The notes under the pieces were generated by a model. That model was not told where the DNA came from and did not search any database. It saw only the letters and a list, made by a program, of their open reading frames with translations. From Rhytidiadelphus loreus (Eukaryota; Streptophyta; Bryopsida; Hypnales; Hylocomiaceae): a stretch of 64,000 bases of DNA. The position numbers were made by a program, and so were the translations under genes. The stretch covers positions 47,305,025 to 47,369,024 of the forward strand of contig OX344763.1 in the NCBI GenBank assembly GCA_947034895.1. The letters run 5' to 3'. Of this stretch, positions 36,614-48,775 are shown piece by piece (the stretch's first letter is position 1; every line of letters starts with the position of its first letter).

Positions 36614-38763
36614 ATATAGCAAATAAGTTAACTTGTAAGACATGACCTACCGGTATTCCCATGGAAGCAAATGCCACATTTCACTCAATTTTATTAGTAG
36701 TGGGGTTCAAATATTGTTTATGTCTTGCAATATCATTGATGATGTCGATCGAAAAGCCAATTTTTTTAACCCATGAAGGACATTGAGGATCAAAATTGTC
36801 CAATGGATGACTTCATTGTTTACTGTAGATTGGAGCATTTTAGTTCATGGGGTCCATGTCCTTCAAGGGTCATATGATCAATTAGAAAGATCAACTAAGT
36901 TGAAACTTTTCATATCTTACTACCTATCCATCACTTGGCTTATCTTTTTTGTCAAATGAGAAGTATGAAATGAAAATAGATTGAGTTCTTACAAATTAGA
37001 CTAAAATTATAATGTTGAATGAAATAAGCTTAAAAACTAGCTTATTCTATTGCAATGCTACAATTTCAACCAAGTCAATGGCACCAATTATATAGCCTCT
37101 TAAGGTAAACATGCCTATTACCAAGCCATTCGTAGGTAGAATCAAGACATTCTAACAAGAAATGAATTTTCTATGATTTTTCAAAGTTTTTTGGGACTAA
37201 ATTAGTAAAGTGTGGATAGACCTATATGCAACCTACGCTAAACCACATGTTGACATGTCTCCTCCCCAAGTGCATTGTCATAATGCTAAAGGGATGCTTA
37301 GGTTGTGGTAATGGGTGGGTGATTGTTGCAAATGATAGTTTCTAGTTGATGTTGGAATTTTGTATGACGACATTAAGTTGTTCTACCTTAACTACCTCGT
37401 ACTTTTCTTCTATCCTATAACTCTAAATAATTCAAGTCCAACAATCAATTATGTAAATAATTTTTGAACCCTGATATTATAAATTAGATGAAAATCCAAC
37501 TTTAAATGTTTAGTAGACGAAGGTATGTAATTATTATAATTTGGAAATTTTATTAATTTTGACAAAAATTTGAAATTATTATAATATTTGGAAACGATTA
37601 AAAAAATTCATATCAATTATAGTATATATTATAGAATTCCAAATTTTCTATTATAAGAATATACCACAATAAAAAAAATGATCGTAAATGAAATTCATTT
37701 GTTTTAATAAAAAAATTAAAAATTACTATTCTATAATAATAGATAATTAATTTGTAATTGCAATAAAATACTCAATTTTAAATCATTTTTAAAAATTGAA
37801 AAATTGAATTGAAATTAGACTTAGCAAACTTCATTTTGTTAATAAAATGACAATCCAATAAGGTCTTCTTTATGGATTAAATTGAGTTTTGGCAAAAAAA
37901 CCTTTAAAATCCAATTAAATACACTATATTGTGATCCATTTTTTTTCTTAAAAAAACTTGTAAACCTTTAAAATAGACTATGATAGATTAAACATGAAGA
38001 AACAATATTCTATTACTAATAACCATTCACAACAAAAATTACATGCAATAGAAATTATCGTCATTATAAATTATAATTTTGTATATGATTATGTGCCTAA
38101 AATTGACTTTTTAAGCATTTAGGGATTATTGGTTTTACATAAGTTAGTTTTTATATGCAAAGTGTAGAAGTATAATGGAAAACCTTCATGCAATGAATAT
38201 GAATTGTATCTTTTAATTTTACATCAATAATAATATGGAAGCCTAAATTTTCTAGAGATTATAAAGCTTACCTATTTTAAAGGAATATAATTATATTAGA
38301 AAATCAAATATTGCTCAAAATAAATAAAAATGATGGTCATCTTTTCTTTATCAATAGGTTAAATAATACATTGCAAAGCCTCTACCTTGTTGTTTTCACT
38401 ATATTAAAATACAATCATTTACAAAAACATAACTTTGACACATAACAAAAACCTTGATACACAATAAAATGGATTTCCATTTTAGATTGATAATAAAAAT
38501 AAATAAGCATACATCCATGAACTTAGGGGGGTTAATATCATGGAGACACATCAATCATCAAACGAGAAGGAAACTCACTCATGATTCAATTCTTGAATAT
38601 GGTAGAAATACCTAGTAGGATATGGGGAAATCATTGAGAAAAATGATTTTTTTTTTTTCCCTTCCAAAACTGAACATTTTATTCAATTTAAATGTTGATT
38701 TTTCATCCAGATCCATTCCACTCTCATAGACTCATCTATTATGATTAGCTTTGGCACTTCTCC
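36614..38763. other. AT-rich stretch with a partial TTAA-family relative
   Basis: Around 36777-36870 a ttaacccatgaaggacattg start and a gtccttcaagggtca segment suggest a small, diverged relative of the palindrome at 45479. The rest, to 38763, shows long A/T runs and no gene. Confidence 0.35.
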
Positions 38764-39243
38764 CTAAGCAAGAAGGAAGGAAAGAGAGATGAGAGGACGA
38801 GAAGGTATAAGCAAAGAATGTTTTTCAATTAAAAAAAGTGCATCCAACTGTTGTCCACAATAGGTCACCCTATGGGGAGTTATCATTGGGGGGGGCTGTC
38901 CGAAATAAATAGGTACTTCTCTCCAGCTATAAATGACGATGATGAAGTAAATTTTTCCACAATCAAAATTTATTGGGAGTGGACGGAGGAAACGAGGAGG
39001 CCGGGGGGGTGGTGTGGGTAGGGCAAATGAGCAACCTGGCCTTTCAGTGTAACTGAAGTTGTTGAATAAGTTAGGGCGGAGATTATGAGGCAGTGAGGGG
39101 ACTCCGTCCGTCCGTCCGGCGGAGAAGGAAGGCAAATCAATGCTCTCCATTCTCAACAACCGAGACAGGGTGCGCATTGATGACCGGAACCAGGACCACG
39201 AATTGACTACCGGAAGAGATTCCCAAACTTGCCTGGAACTCAT
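38764..39243 (-). CDS. unidentified 159-codon frame in a G+C-rich island, possible 5' exon
   Basis: A minus-strand frame starts MSSRQVWESLPVVNSWSWFR and lies in an island (about 38980-39590) that stands out from its AT-rich surroundings, just downstream of a telomere-type motif often found in plant promoters. Only roughly the first 45-85 codons look protein-like; the rest runs into AT-rich DNA and is likely not exonic. No family was recognised. It could be the first exon of a gene whose remainder is lost, or chance. Confidence 0.25.
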   Translation of the reverse strand: MSSRQVWESLPVVNSWSWFRSSMRTLSRLLRMESIDLPSFSAGRTDGVPSLPHNLRPNLFNNFSYTERPGCSFALPTPPPRPPRFLRPLPINFDCGKIYFIIVIYSWREVPIYFGQPPPMITPHRVTYCGQQLDALFLIEKHSLLIPSRPLISLSFLLA

Positions 39244-39258
39244 TTATCACTCATCCTT

Positions 39259-39281
39259 AATTAGGGTTTAGGGTTAGGGTA
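39259..39281. promoter_or_regulatory. telo-box-like tract between two exon-like frames
   Basis: ttagggtttagggttagggt is an interstitial telomere-type tract. It lies between the minus-strand frame ending its 5' side at 39243 and the plus-strand coding-like segment at 39405, a position that fits a shared upstream region. Confidence 0.5.
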
Positions 39282-39404
39282 TCGGACATATGAAGAATTT
39301 ATCATAAAATCGGGGGGTCCTGGTTTTAATTTTGCAAATTGCGTGTTTGCTTCCGTTCCGTTGCATGTTTGGAAAATAACTTAACTGCTGAGAGCTTTGA
39401 GAGG

Positions 39405-39597
39405 GAGTTCTCCAGTAGGGTTTTGCAATTTCAGTAGGCAGTGTTGCGATTGCACAACATGTGGATCCCAAAGCTTCGTCTACAAGCTCCGAGAATCCAT
39501 ACAATGCTGATGTCACGGAGTACCATAACGGTCGTAGTATCTCATCTCCAGAGCGAGATTCAATTCAATTGATGCTGTTTGCTAAAACTAAGCTTAA
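39405..39597 (+). pseudogene. exon-like plus-strand fragment cut by a TTAA element
   Basis: After a plausible acceptor (caatttcag near 39433), one frame reads VGSVAIAQHVDPKASSTSSE and continues NPYNADVTEYHNGR, SPERDSIQL with coding-like composition. It then runs into the TTAA element at 39594, whose first bases (TTAACCCCTAA) supply a stop. No family was recognised and no start codon or other exons were found. It may be the remnant of a gene interrupted by the insertion. Confidence 0.3.
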
Positions 39598-40531
39598 CCC
39601 CTAAAATACCTAGGCAATTTCTGGCTCCGAAACCACTGCAAACTGCCATTTCTGCTGCATTCATCGCAGAAGTTTGAGAAATGTTTTTTTTTCAAAATGT
39701 AACCATAAGATCTTGAACTCAACTTGTATGAGATCATGTGGTGAAATTTTTGTGAGGTTTCACCATACGGATTAGAAGATATTTGCTTTGAAAGTCAAAG
39801 TTTCTTTTTCTTTTTCTCATTGTGCCCCAATATTTCAGATGCCTTTTGACCACCTTTAGCTCAAATTTTTTTCACTACACACCATCAAGTTAAAAAAAAT
39901 TCTCATGGTTAATGAAGTTAGACATATGTATACCAAGTTTCATAGCAATACAAGACACAGAACACATCCCAAAAAATCTTGTAATGTCACAATGTCTCAA
40001 GAATTGGCATAACACTAGGTCATTTTTGAATCAATTTTTGAATCAAAAAAGTGAAAATCTCATATTCCAAACAAGCTTACAAAGTGGGCAGCCTAGTAAA
40101 AAAGGGACCCTTGATGTTAGCAATGAGTTCCCGACGAGTTCCCATGCTATTCTACTGCCAAGGAGCTTGTTCCCACAATTTCTAACCAAGTAGTTTCTCC
40201 CCTTTGGTATTGGAGGCAGATGATGACCTGGGCTCCTTGCAGAACCCGTTGCCCTCCCCTCTACGTCCTTCCTTGCCCACTTGCGCTACCCCTGCACAAT
40301 CAACCATAGATTGCCTTGCCCCATCTGCCCATCGAACTGCTTTTGGCAAAAAAATGCTTGTAACTTCTACAAAACAACTCCGATTTCTATGAAAATTATA
40401 TGTACACGAAGCTTGTGAGAAACTGCATGCTCACAAAAAGTTTCAGAAAATCACATCAAAAAACGAGATTGAACAAGCTTACCCAAAATCCCAAGTGTCC
40501 CCTGAGGGTACTTTGGTACTTTAGGGGTTAA
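39594..40531. mobile_element. TTAA/CCCC element, copy 5 (938 bp)
   Basis: It opens TTAACCCCTAAAATACCTAG and closes GGTACTTTAGGGGTTAA. The subterminal body (aatgtaaccataagatcttg, catgtggtgaaattttt) resembles that of the copy at 59389. A 93-codon frame (39912-40193) is open but shows no domain. Confidence 0.75.
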
Positions 40532-40571
40532 GGTAAACTACCCCATTCCAAATGGGAGTAGTTTACCTTAA
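40528..40571. mobile_element. 44-bp mini-hairpin abutting a TTAA element
   Basis: TTAAGGTAAACTACCCCATT is followed by a 4-base loop and the inverse arm ending AGTAGTTTACCTTAA. The arms match the ends of the 160-bp hairpin at 14611. The hairpin shares its first TTAA with the right end of the element at 39594-40531. Confidence 0.7.
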
Positions 40572-42250
40572 GAGAGAGTCCCTCTACACAAGCTGCAATT
40601 CCAACCACATCACCCCACGCCTTGCCCTTTGCCCAATAGTTTGATGGCTATGGTGAACATTGAACACTAATGTCGCTCCTACCCTACTACCCCACCTTGC
40701 AAGTGTGAATCCAAAATGTAATGAAATAAAATAACAATCAAACTTAAGACCTTATACTAGGTAGAATTTGACAAACCCTCCCCCTAGTGTGAACAACTTC
40801 TACAAAGGAAGAGGCTCCAACAAACTTGTAGTGTAAAAGAGACCCCAATTTTTATAAATAGAGAAAATTAATTGAATTATAGAGATATCTATTTTACAAA
40901 GTTTGTTAATATGACACTTCACATTGAACTCTTCATAGAGCATATTTTCGGTTACTTAATGTTTTTTTTTTAATATGAAAGATGTGCATGTGGATGACTG
41001 TTTCCTCTATATCTATGCAATCAAATTAGAAATTAATCACCAATGTTTTTCAATCAATTATCATATAAAACCATGAATTTTAAGTGAAACAATTCAACCC
41101 AAATAGAATTTCGCTTTTTAAATTCCAAATTTGATATGCTTGATTAGAATTGCATAGGAATTGCATGTTCATTATGCAAGATGGAAAATGCCAATTACAA
41201 TTCATATTATGCAAAATTATTTTGAATGGTAGAATTGGATGTCCGTATCATTGTTTTAAAGTATTTTGTATGTTAAAGAGAGTTTTGGATATGGATGATT
41301 TGGTGACATTTAGGTCTTCAATGTAAAGTGTGGAGGGGTATTGAGTGGATTGTACCTCAAGTGTCTACAATGATGGTGAGGTTTTTTGCATTCACTTTGG
41401 ATTTGCAAATGTTATTATTAAGGGGGGTAATATTTTAGGTGTTTTAGTTCTTGTCTAGCCTTGAGGGAGAATCGGTTGTTATAAATAAAAAAAAGTCCCT
41501 ACGAGTTGGATGGTATATTGTTTTCTGAATATAGCACGAAGTAGGTTGTGGAGATGCATAAAATATTATGACATAGTTTGGCCTCACATATGTAACTATT
41601 GGATTTTTTACAAATGATTGTATGGATTTAATTAGTGTGGAATTGTTTGGTCTAGCTAGTGGGTTGTCTTCAAAAGATTCTACATTCACAAATAAGTGAC
41701 ACTATGATGTATTATGTGACATGGTAAATTTATAAAGTTCTTGCATTGCTTTGTTTTGTTGTTGTATTCTCAAAGATTTGATTTGTAGGTGTATACAATA
41801 GAATGGTTGCAAAGAGGCATGTCATGGTTGGATATTGGGCTATGAAAAGGTAAGTTAGGCACACCCTTTTGCAACACTTCCCCTTTGATGACAACTAAAC
41901 TAGTGGTGTTCAAAGCCGTCCAGTGACTCAATTTCAACAAATTATTTTCTTAAAGTCCACACTAATTTCTAGAAGTAACCAAATGGGAGATGAAGAGTTC
42001 TTTGAGGCAACCCAAGGATGTCCAATTAAGGGTTGTCTGGTGCCAATAGTAAGTGTTCCTATGACCTCCACTTTGAAAATTTGTAGTTTATTCACAAGGC
42101 TCTGAAAATTCTCAAACCAATTGCTTTCACTTCCCCTTTCATTTGCTAACATCCTCAGTTGGTGTGATTTTTTTTTCCCCAATTTATCAAATGGGAGATA
42201 TGAAATCCAATAAAAGTGTCTGTTTGAGGTGAGGATACCTCAGTAACTTA
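40572..42250. other. AT-rich intergenic, nothing recognised
   Basis: Short frames and A/T runs only, with no element ends seen. Base composition rises from about 42250 towards KCR. Confidence 0.4.
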
Positions 42251-42883
42251 ACGAAATTGGAGGGCCAGTAGCCCAGTACGCTGGTTCCGTTGAGGACGTT
42301 CTCCTGGCGGAGTTGCCCAGAGTGGCAATGGTGGGTGGGTCTTCCCGAGGGACGTAAGCTAAGCACAGTCATCCGTGAGACCGTGACCCTTCTTCTTCTT
42401 CACATTCTTCCACTCCGTTGGTCATTGCCCAAGTGGAGCAGGCAGGCAGAGTGTGAGCCAGGTTGCCAGGCTCTCCTGCTGCGTGTCTGCCTCCCTTTCC
42501 CTTTTCGCCCCTTCCGCTGTCTGTGCGTAGTTTTGGCCCCAGCACAGAATCGGCACGACACGGCACGGTACTGCACGCCCAAGGTGCCGCCTGCTTGCCT
42601 TCTCGCATTGCCAGTTTCCCCATTCACACCACTCCCTCTTGGCATCGCCTCGTGCGCCCCGCCTGCCTTCTGTTCTCTTTCGGTGATGCATGTTGCCGTC
42701 TTCGTCATTTTCTAGCTCAGCTTGTGCAATTGCTACAGTCATCGTGTTCTTAACCGCAGTCGCAAGTGCGGGGTTTGCTTCGTCTTCATCTTCGCTGGGT
42801 TGGGTTTCGTCTCGTCTTGTTCATGCAATCTAGGTTTGTGGCTGACAGGACAGGACTGGTGGGTGCAGTTGGAACTGGCAGCT
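42251..42883 (+). promoter_or_regulatory. KCR promoter and 5' leader
   Basis: G+C-richer DNA with pyrimidine tracts (cttcttcttcacattcttcc near 42391-42410) leads into the KCR start. Overlapping frames on both strands here (up to 141 codons) look compositional. An in-frame ATG at 42722 would extend KCR by 54 residues, but the extension has no family resemblance, so the ATG at 42884 is preferred. Confidence 0.45.
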
Positions 42884-44585
42884 ATGGGGGCATCGGAGGG
42901 GTCGACCGCCGCGCCAGACAGGATGTTGCTGTTGCTGGCAGCTATTGGCCTTCTTTACATCCTGCGACTCGTCTACTTGGTGGTTCCATGGTTCTACGGC
43001 TATTTCCTCCGACCTGCCAAAGACCTAAGAAGGTCTTTTCTTTCTTCGTCTTGTCCATCTTCAGTCTTGTTCAATTAGTATTGGTAATCAAACGTGCACT
43101 CTTGTGGGGCCCCATATCTCCTGGGCTTCGTATTGGGTCGGGACCTTTTTGCCGTGAAGGTTGTGGATAGGATGCCTATCTCGTCCCACCTCTGCCCGAT
43201 TAGGACAGAAGGACTGGAGTCATGCACTTCGCATGGTGGGTGAAGGAATTAGAGGCCTGGCCGCAACTTTGCAGAGAAGAAAATGCGTCTCTTGACTTGC
43301 ATGCATGCATGTGATTGTTTATGAAGCTGATTGGTGATGCAGATATGGCGAGTGGGCATTGATTACGGGAGCCACTGATGGCATTGGACGTGCAATGACC
43401 ATCCAAATAGCTCGAAAGAAAATCAACGTGGTGATTGTGGGCCGATCAGCGTCGAAGCTCGACGAGTTTTCCATGGAGCTTTCAAGCAAGTACAGTGTGC
43501 AGGTGGTGTTTCAATTCTTATTTCTCCCTGACACGCATATTTCCGACTGGAGAGGCTTATGTATGGGTGAAGCTGATCCGTGAGTATCGTCAACGTTTAC
43601 GTGCACTGTTTCGTATATCTGACGCGTGCATTGGGCGTGACAGGTGCGATCTGTGATTGTGGATTTCATGGATGACGACCTGGAGGGCGGACTTGCAAAA
43701 ATTTCCCAAGCTACGAGTGATATCCAAGTAGGCATATTGGTCAATAATGTGGGCATTTCGTACCCGTATGCGCGGTTCCTGCATGAGGTGGATGCGAATC
43801 TGGAGAAGAGCTTGTTGCGATTGAATTGCGAAACCACCACCAAAATGATTCATCTGTTCCTTCCGTCCATGTTGAAGCGGAAGAGAGGAGCCATCATCAA
43901 CGTGGGCTCTGGCGCTGTTGGAATCTTGCCTTCTTACCCCCTCTATGCTGTTTATGCTGCCTCCAAAGGGTGAGTGTTTCTGGGAGCCTTTTCTCTTCTA
44001 GTTTTTCCTCTTGACAAGATCGGCACTGGACTGGACTGGAAGGCTCAGTGTAATAGGATGTGGGACTCACTGGAGAGGGGGTTATTGCGCATGTGATCGT
44101 AGTTACGTGGAGCAACTATCAAGGGCTCTCTATGTGGAGTACAAGCACAGTGGCATCGATGTCCAGTGCCAGGTTCGTGCTTCCTCTTAAGCCTAGTTTG
44201 TTTTTAGCAGCAATGCAATGCGAAGTAATGTGCAGTTTGTCGTTCTCGCTGAGATGTCTTGAGAGCTTTTTGCATACAGGAAACAAAAGTGTGAAGGCAC
44301 GCTCACATTTCTGAGAGTTCTGTGCAGATTCCTCTGTACGTGGCGACCAAAATGTCTAAAATCAGGCCTTCTTTCACTGCTCCCTCAGCGGACCAGTACG
44401 CCAAGTGCGCCCTGGGATGGGTAGGCTATGAGCCGGTCATCACCCCATACTGGGTGCAGTCGGTGATGTGGTTCATCATCCGGCTCATTCCGGAACCCAT
44501 CATGGACTCCATTCTTCTCAGCAAGAATCTCAACATCCGCCGCAAGGGTCAAGCCAAGGAGAACGCGACCTCAAAGAAGGAATAG
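42884..44585 (+). CDS. KCR: very-long-chain 3-oxoacyl-CoA reductase (beta-ketoacyl reductase)
   Basis: Five exons close in phase: 42884-43032, 43343-43502, 43644-43969, 44103-44172, 44328-44585, giving 320 residues, the usual KCR length. A membrane segment (LLLLAAIGLLYILRLVYLVV, about residues 15-34) precedes a short-chain dehydrogenase domain. That domain has the NADPH motif TGATDGIG, NNVGISYP, a catalytic serine in INVGSGAVG, and Y-A-A-S-K with the catalytic Tyr and Lys. PSFTAPSADQYAKCALGWVG in the last exon is typical of plant KCRs, and the C-terminus is lysine-rich (SKKE). The enzyme carries out the second step of fatty-acid elongation in the ER, reducing 3-ketoacyl-CoA to 3-hydroxyacyl-CoA, and so supplies cuticle waxes and sphingolipids. 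No defect is seen. Confidence 0.95.
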
Positions 44586-45478
44586 AACGAACGAACGAAT
44601 CAACAAGAGCAGCAGCTTCCCTGTTGATGAAAATGCACATTCTCTCACATCGTGCGTAGGAAAGATGGCAATGGTGCATAGTGGTTCCCTGCAGAGTTTG
44701 GGACTTTTACAATGTGGTGGCCAAGACGGATGGTTTGTTACAAACTTGAGTTTTCCATTTGGCCAACTTATTCATGGAAAAAGAGCTCTTGTTGTCACTG
44801 TTTCTAACTTGCTCATGTAGAATCGTGAGGAAAAAATAATTATGCTGTGCAAATTCCTCCGCAACCCACCCATAACAAGGCCTGGGTACCAATGTGCATG
44901 ATTGGAATTCTGACATTTTTCACTCATCCTGATTGTTTACAGTTTTGATAATGGTATATTGAGTTAACCCCTAAAAGATGCAGGCATTGCTAGTACAGTG
45001 TAGATACTATTGCGACTTTGAAGTAAGGCCATTTGCATGTGGAAAAAATTGTTTTTTCAACAGAACTTTTTGTGAGACTGCATCGGAGTGCACAATTTGC
45101 GGTTTCGGATTTCTACTTTCAGGATCTACGTGTTCGTGTTGAGTGTTGTAGTTTGTTTGCATGTGGTTATATTGAATTTCTTTCCGGTGTTGCTATCTGA
45201 TTGATTTTAGCCTTCTGGGTTTGTGTCAGGGTGTGGTTTGTGTGCGGCTGTCTTACGTGTTTGGTTTTTGTTTCTGGGAGGAAGAAAGGAGTGCCCCCCT
45301 GCACATTTCCAAACCTCCGGATCTTCAGAGTAGCTGTGCTGCACGATTTTCGTCGCATGTTTGCCCTCATGTTTCTAGTTCGAGGGGTTGCAAACATTGA
45401 GACCAATTGAGACCAAGGCAGGTCACTGGATCCCCATTATACAAGCTCGAATGTTACTTTTGCTTATAATTTTTTCCC
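44586..45478 (+). other. KCR 3' flank and intergenic DNA with a solo TTAA end
   Basis: The first 300-350 bp after the stop are probably 3' UTR. TTAACCCCTAAAAGATGCAG at 44964-44983 is a left end of the TTAA family without an obvious partner. The rest carries short frames only. Confidence 0.4.
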
Positions 45479-45931
45479 TTAACCCTTAAAGGACGAAGGG
45501 GTGACCTTGGAAATCATCCCTTTCCATTATTGTGTGAATTGGGGGCTTTAGAAATAGGAAAAGCACTCATTGGAAGTCAAAGTACTATAGAAGACCTCCC
45601 CTTTTCAAAACAAAATTTTGAAGATGAATAGTTGCACTTCTGTCCTATAATGATTCCTTGTCATCCATTGAATGCCAAACGTCCTCCTTGATGTTTAATC
45701 CTTGAATGTTGACATAGATGCCAAATGTATGATGGATGACAAAGAATCTTTGATTGTAGGATGAAAGTGCAACTATTCATCCTTGGAATGGGGTTTGGAA
45801 AGGAAAGATCTCTTATAGTACTTTGACTTCCAATAGGTGCTTTTGCTATTTCTTTGACCAATGATTCACATGGTAATACAAAAGGATGATTTTGAGCATC
45901 ACCCCTTTGACATTCAAGAGTTAAGGGTTAA
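45479..45931. mobile_element. 453-bp palindromic TTAA element (TTAACCCTTAAAGG ends)
   Basis: It opens TTAACCCTTAAAGGACGAAG (then gggtgacc) and ends catcacccctttgacattca, agagttaagggttaa. The halves mirror each other: aaaagcactcattggaagtc, aaagtactatagaagacc and gaatagttgcacttc on the left pair with the reversed words on the right. It is a hairpin relative of the TTAA family. The right half recurs at about 20330-20543. Confidence 0.65.
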
Positions 45932-47406
45932 GAGTTTAGATTAGTCAAATGCAATACATCACATATTTGGATTGTATTTGAACTTTTGATGATTTCTAAT
46001 TGTTAACGTGTTTGGTAAACCTTGATTTCAGGATATTAGTAATGATCGGTCAATTTGTTTTTGGCACGATTGTTTGCAAATTCCAACATTCATTGAAAGA
46101 GGATGAATTTTGGTTTCTTGTGGTAGCTGAAGCACTCTTCAGAAACCTCTGTTTAGTAGCCTGTAAAATCTTCAATAGAGCTTAAGGTTTTTCGCTTAGT
46201 GCATGTTTAAGGTTTACTGGTTTAGGGTTGTCATTGGCTTGGCGATATAGGTAATTGTCGAAGACAAGGATGAGTAGTCCTTTTTCTAATGAGCCGTGAG
46301 AACTGGCAATTGTAATTTGTTTTTTTTAGAGTTGTGAAATCAGGGTTGATATCTGCTCTGGACACTAGGTTTCTCATGGTCTTGGAGATAATGTTTTTTT
46401 GATTTTGATACTAGAATGTGACATGAGAAACTACTTGAAAGTTATGCCATATTTAACTACTTTTGGATTTTTGAGGGAATTTTTTACTTTAAAAAAAGAT
46501 ATCTTCTGATGAATACTACTTGTATAATTATGTAAAATTAGTCTATAATGACGTTGAAAGTAGGAAGGAGAATATTTAATTGAACATGTCCATTTATGAA
46601 AAGCTGTAAGAAATAACATATTTTAGCAAATATTGAAAACATGCATATTTTGATTTTTTGTATGTAGTTAGTAATTGAGACAAAATCATCTGGAAATTTT
46701 TCATGTAGATGAATCCCAGGAATTTGCTATTCAAAGTTGCTATGTTTGAGTACTAAGCATTCACATCTTTACATATCTACATGATTGGGCAAAGGAATTC
46801 AATTGCATAATCAAATGTAATTGTAATCCCCCAAGATTACACAAATATGTACACAATGACATTTGTATAGTAAAGCAAGGTGGATTCACCACAATTTATT
46901 TATTTAGATTCATCAAGGAATAGGCATGTACCTTTGGAAACAAAGAAAAGTATTGCTTGCAATTTTGAAGCTAGTTTTCTTGACCAACATAATCCAAATC
47001 ATTCCTAGCACATAACACCAAAGACATTACATAATTCTACTACATATATAAAGGATCTATGTCAATTAATACAACAATTTGATTTCTAAGTACCTTGTAC
47101 ATTTCAGGGGTAACATGAGGTCTATCATGAGATCATGAAGACCAAGATGTGGCTTTGACTTGTAGCAAGTCAAAGTACACCAGTACAAAGTGTCTTTTCA
47201 AATTTTTTTTGAAACATATATAAAGAAGAGAAGGTGGAATAAATCATCTCCATTGTTCAAATAAAAGGTTTTCACATTATCCATTGATGATTAATATTCA
47301 TCTATAATGTTTGGAGAACATACAATAATATTTCTTTACACTTTGTTTCTACATTGAATAGTGAAGTCATCCATTGACCACTTTTCAGCCTCATTGTCCT
47401 TCAAAA
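45932..47406. other. AT-rich stretch, nothing recognised
   Basis: Short frames and A/T-rich DNA between the palindromic element and TTAA copy 6. No gene, RNA or element ends were identified. Confidence 0.4.
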
Positions 47407-47952
47407 TTAACCCCTACGCGCTCTAGCGACCATTTTATGGTTGCTTGCTCGACTTCGGGCAGAAGTTTCGGGTAGAAAAAAACTTTTTTTCAATTTTTTT
47501 TTTCTTCCCTTAAGAGGTTGGATTGTCTTTCAATATATATATTCAAAACTAAGATTGTTACGATCAAACATAAATTATAAGAGAAATAGCACAAAGAGTC
47601 TAGAATTGGCTAGTATTGAAAAACTTACTATTTGGGGAAAGTGTTTAGGATCTCATTACTAGATCTTATGCATTTTTCCACAAATCAATAGAAACCATAA
47701 TTTTGACCAATGAAAAAGAAATTCAAATGCTAAAAAATAGAAATTGCATTTTTGGTGAATTTTTGAAGTTATATCTTCAAAATTTATTTGAAGAGAATCT
47801 AAAAATAATTAAAATTTTTTGACCATATGGCTACTTTCTACTTTTCATGCTTCACATTATCTTCTTTGATGCAAACTTCAAAACAATCATAGAACTTATA
47901 TTTTATAATACATTTGTATTTTGTTCAAACCCCTTGGGCTTTTAGGGGTTAA
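47407..47952. mobile_element. TTAA/CCCC element, copy 6 (546 bp), inverted relative to copy 1
   Basis: It opens TTAACCCCTACGCGCTCTAG and closes CCTTGGGCTTTTAGGGGTTAA. Its sequence is the reverse complement of 17812-18340 over almost its full length (for example gcgaccattttatggttgc against gcaaccattttatggtcg), with small indels. This shows the termini move together with a shared body. Confidence 0.8.
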
Positions 47953-48229
47953 GTAGCAATGAATACTTTGATTTGTACACATTTTTCCCTAAATACCTTT
48001 TTAAAGGTCTTTTTGAGCTTCTTAGTGCCCCTTCATGATCAATCATTTAACTCTTTTCATCCCTTCAAGGTAAGTCTGTCAGTGTTTTCTCTTCTCATGC
48101 GGCCCATACGGTTGTATATTTTATATTTGAAAACAGTTAATAAAACTTGAAATTTATCAGATCTTTAACTTTTTGTTTTGTTTTGAACATGCTCGAAGAA
48201 ACTCCCAAAAGATAATGTCATTACATTCA

Positions 48230-48775
48230 ATGAAACTACTGCTTCTGCAGAGAGATACTAGAGCAGGCCTTGAAGCGACTCTCTGTTACATTATCCGCGC
48301 ATCTGATTCTTCATAATCAGTTACGTTGGGATCCTTTGAACCCATAGCAGAGGCAGTATAGTTCAAACACATTCATGGGTAAGAACCGGTTCCGATGACA
48401 TAAGTATTTGGGGTAAATCGTTCCTCTGATCGGGTATACTCTGACAACTAGCATTGTGAGCTTCGCTTTCTTCTGCCTCTGAATAGCATAAATACAAGGG
48501 CTGTGCAGTGACTGAGAAGACCATTAGCAAAACGTCAACGAATTTGTTTGGCGTGAGTGACCGCACCTCCCATGTCAACATGACGCATCAACATATACTC
48601 TTTCACATTTCAGCCTAGTAAGTCCAAAACACTGTATTTTTACCCTCCGGGTTCCTAATCATCAGTTATGAATAATACGCTCACCGAGACTTCTGCAGCT
48701 TTTCAGAAATCAATCAGCAGAATAGTTGAAACCACACGTCACAGTGCTCCATTGCCAAATTGAGGGCATCACGAT
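48230..48775 (-). other. WASHC4 3' flank, probable 3' UTR
   Basis: The composition of the gene continues below its stop codon for about 500 bp before AT-rich DNA resumes near 48230. A 72-codon minus-strand frame here (48363-48581) has no counterpart in the WASHC4 family and is taken as UTR. The poly(A) site is not fixed. Confidence 0.35.

Noticed and set aside
39912..40193. 93-codon frame within a TTAA element as a transposase
   Set aside because: Too short and without a catalytic DDD/E pattern or zinc-finger tail.
42369..42753. Protein-coding gene upstream of KCR
   Set aside because: Frames of 84-141 codons overlap on both strands in G+C-rich DNA without a domain; they fit promoter or leader sequence.
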